This document shows, in pieces, positions 1 through 12,851 of a stretch of DNA of 64,000 nucleotides (position 1 is the first letter of the stretch; each line of letters opens with the position of its first letter). Position numbers and translations under genes: made by a program. Origin of the DNA: Isoetes taiwanensis (taxonomy: Eukaryota; Streptophyta; Lycopodiopsida; Isoetales; Isoetaceae); the NCBI GenBank assembly GCA_021234155.1, contig JAJEKV010000070.1, positions 6,365,334 to 6,429,333 of the forward strand, read 5' to 3'. Below the pieces are notes generated by a model, which did not search any database, had not been told where the DNA came from, and worked only from the letters and a program-made list of their open reading frames with translations.

Positions 1-820
1 CTGACCCAAAATCCCCCTAAGCCGCTTGCTCCCAAATTTCCTCTCCCTCAAGGCCTTGGGGATGCATCGCCACCTCCCTCCTGGACCGCGATTTGGCTTA
101 ATGGACTCGTAACATCGTATACATTGCCCCGGGGACCAAGTCTGGCCGCCAGAAGACCAACCACCCCCAAGAAGTTTAGCTCACTTCCATCACACTCGTA
201 GTCAATTGGCCTAGGATGTGGATGCTGATACCGCCGGAGGGCTTGGAGTGTTTTCTTTGCAAAAAATGACCTTGTAACTTGCTCCCTAGGTAATTTCTCG
301 CTACCATTCCTCGGGATGATTTAAGGTGGTCGATTTTACATTCCTCGAAAGCCTCCCTAAGGTTCTAACGCATAAGACACCGGCGGTTTATGCGCTTCAC
401 CTCGTGATTTCGGGTTTGGATTATGCTCTTCCGAGTCCTTAATCGACAATCTTTGGGCCCCCAAGAGGGGCCCCGAACGGAGGTGATCCAAATGGGGCCG
501 ATAGGGAACTGGGCTCCGGAGAGTGGTTACATGTGCACTCTCCTGGGAGCTGCCGTGAAGGGCTGCCTCGAACTTTTTGATCCCCCTCTTGGGGTCCCAC
601 TCTCCCCTCTTGTGAGGGGATCCCCTGCAAGATCCCGCCTTGACTTGGGAAAGGGTGCCACCGTTGCCTCGCAACGGCTGCCCCGGGACCGCTCTAATGC
701 CAACCCTTTGACCTAGACCTTCTGAAATTCTCAAATTGGGTCATGGTGGCCGGAGGATACTAGGAATCCACCGGCAAAAATCGTAATTTATTTTCGCATA
801 AATGCATTAATTGCGAATTT
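1..820 (+). repeat. Partial family A monomer at the left window edge
   Basis: This is the last three quarters of a monomer cut by the window edge. It begins in the CCTAAGCCGCTTGC segment, runs through the TTTGCAAA and GGGGCCCC landmarks, and ends in the AT-rich block before the anchor at 821. The array therefore continues to the left of the window, and its full size cannot be seen. Confidence 0.93.
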
Positions 821-3011
821 ATGAATGTTCGTTACTACAAAAGCTCTAATTTCTAATACTTGCTGGCATCGGAGGAGGATGTGCCTAAACTCCACTCCGC
901 CGCCTCTGCTCCGTATTCTCGGCCGCACCTTCTCGCCGTCCCAAGTGCAATGCATCAGTCTCGCCCCCCAAACGCAAAACCCTTCTAACCTCGCAACCCA
1001 CGTGGTTTACGCTTTGGAGGCCCCTCTCCTTGTGGCAAGATTCGGGCTGACCTTGCACTGCGGACTTGACGCGGAGTGGGGGTGTTGGACGCCTTTAGCA
1101 CTAATTCTAAAATCCCTAAGCCTCAATCTCCTCTCCCCAAGGCCTCACTCGGGATGGACTGCCACCTCCCTCTCCTGGGACCGCTACATTTGGCTCGCTT
1201 AATGGACTCAACGTCGACATTAGTTCTCGGGACCAAGTTCAAGGGCCAAGACCACCTCACCTCCAAGAAGCCCAAAGTAGCCTACTTCCATCACACTCAG
1301 AATAATTGGCCTAGGTTGTGGATGGATCACGCGGAGTGCATGCAGTGTTTCTTTCTTTGCAAAACCTAATCTTGTAATCCTGCTCCCTAGGGTAATTTCA
1401 CTATTCTGGGATTTATTTATGTGGTTTATTTGCTATTCGAGCTCTTCCTGCGTTCAACGACAAGACACCGCGTTTCTAAGCAAGGCCGACTCGTGACGCC
1501 CCACGGCTTGACACAAGTTCTCCCACCGACCGAATCTTTTGGGCCTTCCCAAGAGGGCCCCCGAACGGAGGATCCGGTCGGATGAAACCGGCCCGGAGGG
1601 TGCGGTCATTAGCGCAGCCCCGGGAGCGCCGCCAGAAGGGCCGCCGGGGAATCCTTTTTGGATCCCTGGGGTCCTCCCTCTTGTGAGGGATCCCCGTATG
1701 TCCCCGGCCTCGTTTGACTTGGGAAGGGTGCCACTGTTGCCCCGCTAACCAGTCAGCCCCACTGCTCTAATAAGCAACCCTTTGACCTAGACCTTCTCTC
1801 AAAATTTCGAAATTGGGCTGCAGGCCGAGATGGATTAGGAATCCACCGCAAAAATCAGAATTTATTTTCAGACAATGCATTAATTGCTTAATTTATGAAT
1901 GTCTTGCCACTACAAAAGCGCTTCCCACTTCATCACTTGCTACATCGGGAGGAGGGGCCGTGCCCAAACTCCGCCTCACAGCTTCCCTTGCCTGCATTCC
2001 CTACCGCAGTTCTCTGCCGTGTCCTGCGCAATGTATCAAGTCTCTACCAAAACGCAAATCCTTCTAGAACCGCAACCCAATGTGGTTTACATGCTTTAAG
2101 GCCCCTCTCCTGTCGATTCGGGCGGGACCTTTTGCGCCAGGATTCTGACGTGGAGGGGGTGTGTTGACGTGAGCATCTGGACCCTCAAAATCCCCCTAAG
2201 TCGCTGTCTCTAAATTTCTCTCCCTCAAGGCCTTGGGGATGGGACGCAAGCACCTCCCTCTCCGAATCGCTGCATTTGGCTTGCTAATGGACTCGTGAAT
2301 ATCGACATTGCCCCGGGGACCAAGTTCCGCCGCTGTAAGACCAACCACCTCCAAGAAGCGCCAAAGTAGCTCACTTCCATCACACCTCGTAGTCACTGGC
2401 CCAGGGATGTGATGCGGATACCGCCGGGAGGGCGCGGAGCTTTTCTTTGCAAACCCCACCTTGTAACTTGCTCCTAGGTAATTTCGCCATTCCGATGATT
2501 TGGCGGTGGTCGCATTTGCCATTCCGAGCTCTCCGTGCTCCGAATTCATAAGACACGCGAAGCTTTGGCAAGGGGCCGGATTCTCAGACGCTCATGTTTG
2601 GATAAGTTCTCCTTTGAGTCCCGACCGATCTGGAATCTTTTGGGCCTTCCCAAGAGGGGCCCCCAACGGAGGGATCCACAAATGATAGGGGAACCGGGCC
2701 CGGAGAGTGGCTCGGCTAGCGCACCGGGAGCGCCGCCAGAAGGGTCAGCTGAACTTTTTTGATCCCTCTTGGGGTCCTGGGACTCTCCCTCTGTGAGGGA
2801 TCCCCGCAAGGTCCTCGCCTCGCTTGACTTTGGGAAGGGTGCCACTGCTGCTCCCCGCAAACGGGCTGCCCCGACCGCTCTAATGCGCTAACCCTTTAAC
2901 TCAGACCTTCTCCGGGGGTAAATTTCAAAATTGGGTCAGGCCGAGATGGATTAGGAATCCACCGGCAAAAATCAGAATTTATTTTCGTGATAATGCATAA
3001 TTGCTTAATTT

Positions 3012-6000
3012 ATGAATGTCTTGCCACGCAAAAGCCCACTTCTACTTGCCACATCTGAGGAGGATGTGCCCAAACTCCTCGCCTCCGCTGGCCCCTTGCT
3101 CCATTTCCTGCTGCCGCCGGCTGTGTCCCAAGTGCAAAGCACCAAGTCTCGCCCCAAAACGCTAAAACCCTTCTAGAACCCTCGGCAACCCACGTGGTTT
3201 ACGCTTTGGGAGGCCCTCTCTCCTCGGCTGTGATTCGGCGGAACCTTGCAATCACCCTGACGGGAGTGAGGGTAAGACGCCAGAGCACGGTCCTAAAAAT
3301 CCTAAGCCGCTTGCCCTCAATTTCCTCTCCCTGCCCCGGGACGGGACGGGCCACTCTCCTAATCGCTATTTGGCCTCGCCAATGGACTCTCGTAACGCCG
3401 ACATTGCCCTCGAGACCAAGTTCCGTGGCTGTGGGCGACCACCCGACTTCCAAGCAGTTTAAAGTAGCTCACTTCCATCACACTCGTATCAATTGGCCTA
3501 GGTTATGGATGCGATACCGCTGGTGGTTTGGAGTGTTTCTTTCTTTGCAATACCGACCTTGTAACTTGCTCCCTAGGGTAATTTCGCCATTCCTGGGACG
3601 CATTTGGCAGTGGTCGGTTTGCCATTCTCGAGCCTCCCGTGCCCAACGACAAGATACCGCGTTCTGGCTAAGGCTTCACCTCGTGGACGCCTACCTGCTG
3701 ACAAGTTCTCCCTAATCGACCTGGAATCTTTGGGCCTTCCCCAAGAGGGGCCCCCAACTGAGGATCCAAATCTGGCCGGATAGGGGAATCGGCCCGGGAG
3801 TGGGTGCGATCATTAGCTGCAGCCCCTCGAGCACGCTGTGAAGGGGCTGCTCGAAACTTTTTGATCCCCGCCTTGGGGTCCGGACTCTCCCCTCTGTGAG
3901 GATCCCCAAGGTCCCGGGCCTCATGGACTTGGGAAGGGTGCCACCGTTGCCCCGCAATCCAGCGGCCGCCCCACCGCTCTAATGTTAACCCTTTGACCTA
4001 GACCTTCCCAAAATTTCAAAATTGGCCGTGGTAGCTGGAGATGGATTAGAATCCAGCTGGCAAAAAAATCAGAATTGATTTTTACAATGCATTAATTGCA
4101 AATTTATGAATGTCTTGCCACCACTTCTACTTGCCACATCGGGAGAGATGTCTAAACTCCGCCCGCCAGTTTCCCCTTGCTCATTCTCGCTGCGCCGCCG
4201 TCCGCGGCAATGAAACTCGCCCAAAACGCAACCCTTCTAGAACCTCGCAACCTGCTAATGTGGTTTACGCTTTGGAGGCCCTCTCCTTGTCGACTGGGCT
4301 GGACCTGCGCCGTGACTTGACGTGGAGTGGGGTGTTGACGCCAGAAAGCACGGACTCCTAAAATCCCCCGGAAGCCGCTTTGCCCCACTTCTCTCCTCAA
4401 GGCCCCGGGACGACGCGTGATTCCTCCTAATCGCGATTTGCTCGCTATTTGACTCAGAATGCCGTAATTGCCCCGGGAGCCCGGGTGCTCCCGGGTGGCC
4501 GTACATCTCACCCTCACTTCCAAGAAGCGCCAAAGTAGCTCACTTCCATCACACTCGTGAGTCAATTGGCCTAGGGATGTGATGCGGATAATCGCCGTGG
4601 AGGGCGGGAGTGCTTTTCTTTGCAAACCTCCTTGTTTGCTCCCTAGGGTACTTCGCCATTCTGGACGCATTTGGCGGTGGTCGCATTTGCCATTCCGAGC
4701 CTCCCCGTGCCCGAACGACAAGACATCAAGTGGTTTCTACAAGGCTTCACCTCGTGACGTTTCCACGCTTTGACAAGTTCCTCCGTACCGACTGAATCTT
4801 TTGGGCCTTCCTCAAGAGGGGCTCCCTCAACGAGTGATCCAACGGTCGGATAGGGGAAACCGGCTTCGGGAGGGTGGTTTAGCGCAGTAGCCCCCGGGAG
4901 CCGCCAGAAGGGCTGCCTCGGGAACTTTTTGATCCCCGCTTTGGGTCCCACTCTCCTCTTGTGAGGGATCCTCGTGAGCCGTCCCCGCCTCGCTTGGACT
5001 TTTGGGGGAAGGGTGCCAGCTCGTTGCCCCTCGCAACGCGTCAGCTTCTAATCGCTCTAATAATGCTAACCCTTGACCTAGACCTTCTCCCTGATTAGAT
5101 GATTAGAATGAAATTGCAAAAATCAGAATCTCTTTCGCATTAAATGCATTAATTATGTAATTTATGAATGTCTTGCCACTCTAAAGCTGTTTCCTAATTT
5201 CTACTTCGTTGCTACATCGGAGGGAGGGGACAGCCCAAACTCCGGCCCGCCGGGCCTTGTTCAGATTCTCTGGCCACGCTGCTGCCGTGTCCCAAGTGCA
5301 AATGTACCAAGTCTCGCCCCCAAAACGCAAACCCTTCTAGAACCCCTCGCAACCCGCCGTGGTTTACTGTGCTTTGGAGGCCCTCCTTGTCGTGATTCGG
5401 GCGGAACCTTGCACTGCGACTTGACGTGGAGTGGGGGTGTTGACGCCAGAGCACTGACCCTGCAATCCCCCGGAAGCTGCTTGCCCCGAATTTCTCTCCC
5501 CATGGCCCTGGGGACACGGGTGACCTCCCTTCTCCTGAATCACATTTGGCTCGGCCAATGGACCTGTGAACGCCGGACTGCCCCCGGGGACTCCCAAGTC
5601 TTGGCTGTGAAGACCACCCACCTCCAAGAAGCCAAAGTAGCTCACTTCCATCACACCTCGTGAGTCAATTGGCCTAGGATGTGGATGCGTGATAACAGTC
5701 GTGGAGTGGGCGTGGAGTAAGCTCTTCTTTTCTTTGCAAAACCGACTCCTTGCACCTTGCTCCCTAGGGTAATTTCTCACATTCCCCTATCATTTGGCGT
5801 GGTTTATTTGTCATTCCTGAGCCTCCTGCGTCTTCAACGACAAGACATCAAGTAAGCTTACAAGGCCGCACTGCATTTCCCACGCTTGGACAAGTTCTCC
5901 CTAATCGAATTCTGAATCTTTGGGCCTTCCCAAGAGGGGCCCCCTCAACGGAGGGATCCAACGGTCGGATAGGGGAACCGCCTCGGGAGGGTGATCATTT

Positions 6001-6302
6001 TCAGCTGCAGCTGCCCCCTCGGGAGCGCTGTGAAGGGGCTGCCTCTGAACTTTTTGATCCCGCCTTTGGGTCAAGACTCTCCCTCCTTTGTGTGAGGGAT
6101 CCTCGCAAGGTCCTGGTCTCGCTTGACTTGGGAGCAGCCAGCTCTGCTGTTCTGCAACGGGCCGCTGCCCACTAATTTAATGCTAACCTTTAACCTAGAC
6201 CTTCTCCCAAAAATTTCAAAATTGGCTGTGTGTTGAGATGGATTAGAATCCAAACGCAAAAATCGTAATTTATTTTCGTGATAATGCATTAATTGCTAAT
6301 TT
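3012..6302 (+). repeat. Higher-order repeat copy 1 (alpha-beta-gamma)
   Basis: First 3,291-bp copy: alpha monomer at 3,012, beta at 4,106, gamma at 5,164. The alpha monomer carries all five alpha marks. The gamma monomer is one of the longest in the array (1,139 bp). Confidence 0.8.
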
Positions 6303-9300
6303 ATGAATGTCTTGCCATCGCAGTGCTACCACTTCTGCACTTGCCACATCGGGAGGAGGACAGGCTCCAAACTCCGGCCCGCCGCTTCCTTGCTCCGTAT
6401 TCTCGGGTCTTCGCTGCCGTCCTGCGTAAAGACCAAGTCTCGGCCCCAAAACGCAAAACCTTCTAGAACCTCGCAACCCACAGGTTTACGCTTGGGAGGC
6501 CCTCTCCTGTCGAGCCCGCAAGGAACCTGCACCGTGATCTGACGCGGAGTGAGGGTGTTGACGCCGCAGCACGGACCCTAAAAATCCCCCCTAAGCTGCT
6601 TGCCCCCACTCTCCTCTCCCCAAGGCCCCGGGATCTGACGGGCCACCTCCCCTCTCCTCGAATCGCGATTTGCCTCGCCAATGGACCGTAACGCCGACAT
6701 TGCCCCCGAGACCAAGTTCCGCGGGTTGAAGACCAATTCGACTTCCAAGAAGCGCCAAAGTAGCTCTACTTCCATCACACTCGTAGCCAATTGGCCTAGG
6801 TTATGGATGCGCGGATACCGCCGTGAGAGCGCGGAGTGTTTCTTCTTTGCAATACCACCTTGTAACTTGCTCCCTAGGTAATTTCGCCATTCCTAATGCA
6901 TTTGGCGTGGTCGGTTTGCCATTCTGGAGCTCGCGTCTCGAACGCATAAGACATCATGGCTTAAGCAAGGCCGACCTCAGACGCCTCACGTTTGACAAAT
7001 TCTCCGACCCATCTGGAATCTTTTGGCCTTCCCCAAGAGGGGCCCCCAAACGGAGGATCCAACCCAGCCGGATAGGGAATCGGGCTCCTGAGGGTGATCA
7101 TTAGCGCAGGCAGCCCCCGGGGAGCACTGCCAGAAGGGCTGCTCGAAACTTTTTGATCCCGCCTCTTGGGGTCCTGACTCCCCCTCTGTGAGGGATCCTG
7201 CAAGGTCCCGCCTCGCTTTGACTTGGGAAGGGTGCCAGCCTCGGTTGCTCCAACGGGCTGCCCACCGCTCTAATGTTGCCAACCCTTTGACCTAGACCTT
7301 CTCCTCAAAAATTTCAAAATTGGCCAGGCCGAGATGGATTAGAATCCACCGCAAAAAATCAGTGAATTGATTTTCAGACAATGCATTAATTGCAAATTTA
7401 TGAATGTCTTGCCACTCAAAGCGCCTAATTTCTAATTTTGCCACACATCGAGGAGTGACAGGCCCAAACCTCACCCGCCAGCTTCTTTGCTCCATTCTCA
7501 AGCTGGCAGCTTCTGCCGTGTCCCAGTGCAATGTGACCAGTCTCGCCCCAAAACGCAAAACCCTCAACCGCAAACCCTACTGTATTATTGCTTTGAGGCC
7601 CTCTCCTTGTCGACTGGGCGGGACCTTGGCGCTGACGGACGGGAGTGGGGGTGCTGACGCCAGAAAGCACGACCCTAAAATCCCCCTCAAGTCGCTTTTG
7701 CCCCGACTTCCTCTCCCCAAGGCCCCTCGGGACCTGACGCGTGACCTCCTTCTCCTGAATCGCCATTTGGCTCGCTAATGGACTCAACGTTTAATTGCCC
7801 CGGGGACTCAAGTTCTGTGGCCAGAAGACCACCCGACCTCCAAGAAGCCAAAGTAGCCTACTTCCATCACACCGTGAGTCAATTGGGTTTCAGGATGTGG
7901 ATGCGGATACCGCCGTGGGAGGGCGGGAGTGTTTCTTTTCTTTGCAAAACCTCCTCTTGTAACTTGCTCCTAGGTACTTCGCCATTCTCGACGCATTTGG
8001 CAGGGTCATTTGCCATTCCGAGCTTCCCGCGTTCAACGCATAAGACACCGCGGTTTCTACAAGGCCACCTCGACGCCGCACGCTTTGACAAGTTCTCCCC
8101 GGACCGACCTCGAATCTTTTGGGGCCTTCCCAAGAGGGGCCTCAACGGGAGGGATCCAACGGTCGGATAGGGGAACCGGGCTGAGTGTGGTTTACATGCA
8201 GCTCTGAGCGCCAGAAGGGCCGCCGAACTTTTGATCCCGCCTCTTTGGGGTCCCACTTCCTCTTGTGAGTGGGATCCCCGCAAGGTCCCCGCCTCGGGCT
8301 TGGACTTGGGAAGGGTGCCAGCTCGCTGCCCCGCAACCCGACCATTCTAATGCTAACCCTTGACCTAGACCTTCTCCTAAAATTTCAAAAATTGGTTGTG
8401 TGCTGAGATGGATTAGGAATCCAAATTGCAAAAATCAGAATTTATTGCATAAATGCATTAATTAAGTAATTTATGAATGTCTTGCCACCTGAAAAGCGCT
8501 CCTAATTTCTACTTGCCACACTCCTGAGTAGTGACAGGCCCAAACTCGCCTCCGCCGGGCCTCCCCTGCCCAGATTCCCTACTGCCGCTTCTCTACAGTC
8601 CTAAGTGCAACAGTAATTAAGCCCGCCCCCCCAAAACGCAAAACCCTTCTAGAACCCGCAACCCACGTGGTTTACGCTGCTTTGGGAGGCCCCTCTCCTT
8701 GTCGATTCGGGCTTAACTCCACCGGTGGACTGACGGAGTGGGGGTGTGTTGACGCCAGAGCACTCCACCCTGCAAAATCCCCCGGAAGTCGCCAGTTCTC
8801 ACCCTCTCCCCAAGGCCCTGACTCCGGGACGGCCACCTCCCTCTCCTAGGGACCAAGCGATTTGGCTCGCCAATGGACTCGCTGTGTAACGTTCCACATT
8901 GCCCCTGGGAGACCAAGTTCCGCGGCTTAAGACCACCCACTCCAAGAAGCCAGTAGCTCACTTCCATCACACCTGCAGTCAATTGGCCTAGATGTGGATG
9001 CGTGATATCGTCGTGGAGGGCGTGGAGTGTTTCTTTCTTTGCAAAACCGACCTTGTAACTTGCTCTCAGGGTACTCTCGCTGACCTCACGCATTTGGCAG
9101 GGTCGCATTTGTCATTCCGAGCCTCCCTGCCCGCCAACGACAAGACATCATGGGTTTCTACAAGGCCGCACCTCGTGATCACTTACCTGCTTGACAAGTT
9201 CTCTCTGACCGACTGGAATCTTTTGGGCCTTCCCAGTAGGTGGGCCCCCGAACGGAGGATCCAATGGTCGGATAGGGGAACCGGGCCTCGAGGGTGACTA

Positions 9301-9598
9301 CATGCAGCCTCGGGAGCTGCCAGAAGGGCTGCCTCCTGAACTTTTTGATCCCGCCTCTTGGGGTCAAGACTCTCCCTCTCAGGTGTGAGGGATCCCCTCG
9401 CAAGGTCTCCGCCTCGCTTGGACTTGGGAGGGTGCCACCGTTGCCCCGCAACGGGCTGCCCCGGACCATTCTAATGCTAACCCTTTAACCTGTGACCTTC
9501 TCCCAAAATTCTCAAAATTGCTGTGTGTCGGAGATGGATTAGAACTACCGCAAAAAATCGTAATTTATTTTCGTGATAATGTAATAATTAAGTAATTT
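6303..9598 (+). repeat. Higher-order repeat copy 2 (alpha-beta-gamma)
   Basis: Second copy, 3,296 bp: alpha at 6,303, beta at 7,400, gamma at 8,473. Its alpha monomer shares AAAGACCA ahead of the CGCCCC stretch with copy 3, where copy 1 has AAAGCACCA. This hints that copies 2 and 3 are closer to each other. Confidence 0.8.
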
Positions 9599-12500
9599 AT
9601 GAATGTCTTGCCAACAAGAAAAGCTCTAATTTCTACTTGCCACATCTAGAGGAGGGGATGTGCCCAAACTCCGCCTCCGCCGCCTCTTGCCTGCATTCTC
9701 TGGGCTGCCGCTGCCGTGTCCTAGTGCAAAGACCAGCCCTCGCCCCCAAACGCAAAACCCTTCTAGAACCTCGCAACCCACTGTGGTTTACGCCTTTGAG
9801 GCCCTCTCCTTGTCGATTTCCTAGCTAACCTTGCAATCGCGGGATTCTGACGTGGGAGTGAGGGTGTTGACGCCTTGTTAACGGACCCTAAAAATCCTCT
9901 AAGTCGCTGCTCACCTCTCTCCCAAGGCCCCCTCGGGACTACTCACCTCCCTCCTGAATCGCTGATTTGGCTCGCCAATGGACTCAGAACGCCGCCATTG
10001 CCCCGGAGACCAAGTTCCCGCGGGCTGTGAAGACCACCACCTCCAAGAAGCCAAAGTAGCCTTACTTCCATCACACTCGTAGTCAATTGGCTCAGGTTAT
10101 GGACGGATACTGCCGTGGAGAGCGTGGAGTGTTTCTTCTTTGCAATACCGACCTTGTAACTTGCTCTAGGGTAATTTCGCCATTCCTCGACGCATTTGGT
10201 AGGGTCGGTTTGCTATTCTGGAGCCTCCTGCGTTCAACGACAAGACATCATGTTTCTACAAGGCCGCACCTCGTGACGCCTACCGCTTGGACACAAGTTC
10301 TCCTGACCGACCGAATCTTGGCCTTCCCCAAGAGGGGCCCCTGAACGGAGGATCCAACGGTCGGATAGGGAATCGGGCTCGAGGGTGATCATTAGCGCAG
10401 TGCTCGGGAGCACCGCCGTGAAGGGCCGCCTCGAAACTTTTTGATCCCGCCTTGGGGTCCTGGGACTCTCCCTCTTGTGAGGGATCCCCGCAAGGTCCTG
10501 GCCTCGCTTGACTTGGGAAGGGTGCCAGCTCTTGCTGTTCTGCAACGGGCTGCCCCACCGCTTCTAATGTTAACCCTTGACTCAGACCTTCTCCGGGGTA
10601 AATTTCAAAAATGGGTCAGGCCGGAGATGGATTAGGAATCCACCGCAAAAATCGTAATTGATTTTCGCATAATGCATTAATTGCAAATTTATGAATGTCT
10701 TGCCACCGCAGCCACTTCTACTTGCTACCTGGGAGGAGGATGTGCCCAAACTCCGCCTCCGCCGGGCCTTGCTCCATTCTCCTACCGCACTGCCAGTCCT
10801 TAAGTGCAATGCACTCAAGTCTCGCCCCCCAAAACGCAAACCCTTCTAGAACCGCAACCCACAGGTTTACGCTTTGGAGGCCCCTCTCCTGTCGATTCGG
10901 GCGACCTGCGCCGTGACTTGACGCGGGAGTGGGGGTGTTGGACGCCGTGAGCACGGACTCCTAAAATTCCCCCTAGTCGCTTTTGCCCCGGGACTTCCTC
11001 TCCCAAGGCCCCACGGACGCAAGTGACCTCCCTCCTGGACCGCTGATTTGGCTCGCTTAATGGACTCAGAACGCCGAATTGCCCTCGGGGACCAAGTTCT
11101 CAGGCCAGAAGACCACCCTCACCTCCAAGAAGCCAAAGTAGCTCACTTCCATCACACCTCGTAGGCCTACCGGCCTAGGATGTGGATGCTGGACACCTGG
11201 CCGTGGGAGTGGGCGTGAGTGTTTCTTTTCTTTTGCAAACTCCTTGTAACTTGCTCCTAGGTACTTCGCCATTCTACGACGGCAGGGTCGGGATTTGCCA
11301 TTCCGAGCCTCCCCGGTGCCCGAATCCACAAGACACTGCGTTTCTACAAGGTCGTAATTCCCGTGACGCCCCACGCTTGACAAGTTCTCCTAGACCATCT
11401 CGAATCTGGGCCTTCCCTAAGAGGGGCCCCTGGAACGTGGAGGATCTAAATCACGGATAGGGGAACCGGCCGGGAGGGTGGTCATTAGCGCAGCTCCCTG
11501 TGAGCCGCCAGAAGGGCCGCCTCGGGAACTTTTTGATCCCTACCTTTTGGGGTCCTGACTCCTCTTGTGAGGGATCCCCAGTCCCGCCTTGCTCTGGACT
11601 TTGGGAAGGGTGCCAGTCAAGCTGGGCTCCCTCGCAACGGCTGCCTCACTGCTCTAATGCTAACCTTGACCTAGACCTTCTCCTCAAAATTTCAAAAATT
11701 GGGTTGCAGGCCGAGATGGATTAGGAATCCAGCTGGTAAAAAATCAGAATTTATTTTCTACAATGTGACACTATGTAATTTAAGGAATGTCTTGCCATCA
11801 CAAAGCTCACTTCTACTTGCTACAAGCACGTGGGAGGGAGTGAGGGGACAGGCCCAAACTCCGCCGCCCCTTGCTCAGATTCTCACAAGCTGCTGCCAAG
11901 TCCCAAGTGCAAATGTGTGTATCAGCCCCGCCCCCAAAACGCAAACCCTTTCTAGAACTCCGCAACCCATGTGGTTTACGTTTTGGAGGCCCCCCTCTCC
12001 TTGTCGACGGGCGGAATCCCGTAATCGCGGATTCTGGACGTGGAGGGGGTGTTGACGCCGTAGCACTAATTCCCAAAATCCCCTAAGCCGCTGTCTCACC
12101 TCTCCCCAAGGCCCTGGGACGGACGGTGACCTCCCTTCTCCTGGAATGCTGACGGCTCGCCAATGGACTCTAACGCCGACCGTTCGGGACCAAGTTCCTT
12201 GGCCAGAAGACCACCCGACCTCCAAGAAGCGCCAAAGTAGCTCACTTCCATCACACCTCGTGAGTCAATTGCCTAGGATGTGGATGCGTGATACCGCCGA
12301 GGGCGTGAGTGTTTCTTCTTTAAAACTACCTGTAACTTGCTCCCTAGAATTTCACATTCTCACTCCATTTGGCAGTAGTCGCATTTGTTGGCTCCGGAGT
12401 CTCCCGCGTTCAACGACAAGACATCGTTTCTAAGGCAAGGTTTACCTCGATTTACCTGCTGATGTAAGTTCTCCCTGACCGACCGAATCTTTTGGGCCTT

Positions 12501-12851
12501 CCTCAAGAGGGGCCCCCAACGGGAGGATCCAAATCCGGCCTGAGGGGAACCGGCTCGGAGGGTGATCATTAGCGCGTAGCCCTCGGGAGCTGCCGTGAAG
12601 GGTCGCCGGGAACGCTGGGATCCCTGGGTCAAGACTTCCCCTCTGTGAGGGATCCCCGCGCGTCCCCGCCCTCGCTTGACTTGGGTGCTAGCTCGTTGCC
12701 CGCAACGGGCTGCCCCGGACCGCTCTAATGCGCTAACCCTTGACCTAGACCTCCCAAAGTACCTCAAAATTGGGTCAGGTGCCCGAGATGGATTAGGAAT
12801 CCACCGCAAAAATCAGAATTTATTTTCGCATAATGCATTAATTGCTAATTT
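9599..12851 (+). repeat. Higher-order repeat copy 3 (alpha-beta-gamma)
   Basis: Third copy, 3,253 bp: alpha at 9,599, beta at 10,691, gamma at 11,783. The anchor of its gamma monomer is mutated (AAGGAATGTC in place of ATGAATGTC), and its ACATTCTCACTCC segment is degraded compared with the other gamma monomers. Confidence 0.78.

Larger units (their letters stand above)
3012..12851 (+). repeat. Three-monomer higher-order repeat domain (about 3.29 kb x 3)
   Basis: Nine consecutive monomers fall into three types that repeat with a period of three. Type alpha (starts 3012, 6303, 9599) has GGTTATGGA at 3501, 6799 and 10095 instead of the usual GGATGTGGA. It has GCAATACC at 3547, 6849 and 10142 instead of GCAAAACC, TCGGTTTG at 3614, 6911 and 10205 instead of TCGATTTG, and GAGACCAAG at 3412, 6708 and 10006 instead of GGGACCAAG. 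It also has AATTGATTTT at 4073, 7365 and 10656. Type beta (4106, 7400, 10691) shares GTACTTCGCCATTCT at 4648, 7974 and 11261. Type gamma (5164, 8473, 11783) shares GATGCGTGATA at 5684, 8997 and 12283. Spacings are 3,286-3,313 bp. The next monomer (12,852) lacks the alpha marks, so the domain ends there. Confidence 0.85.

Noticed and set aside
3194-3715. 173-codon plus-strand open frame
   Set aside because: Spans ordinary satellite landmarks. The other alpha monomers, at +3.29 and +6.58 kb, do not keep it.
4152-4721. 189-codon minus-strand open frame
   Set aside because: Same satellite context as the frame at 52,172. Sister monomers at +1.09 kb do not keep the frame.
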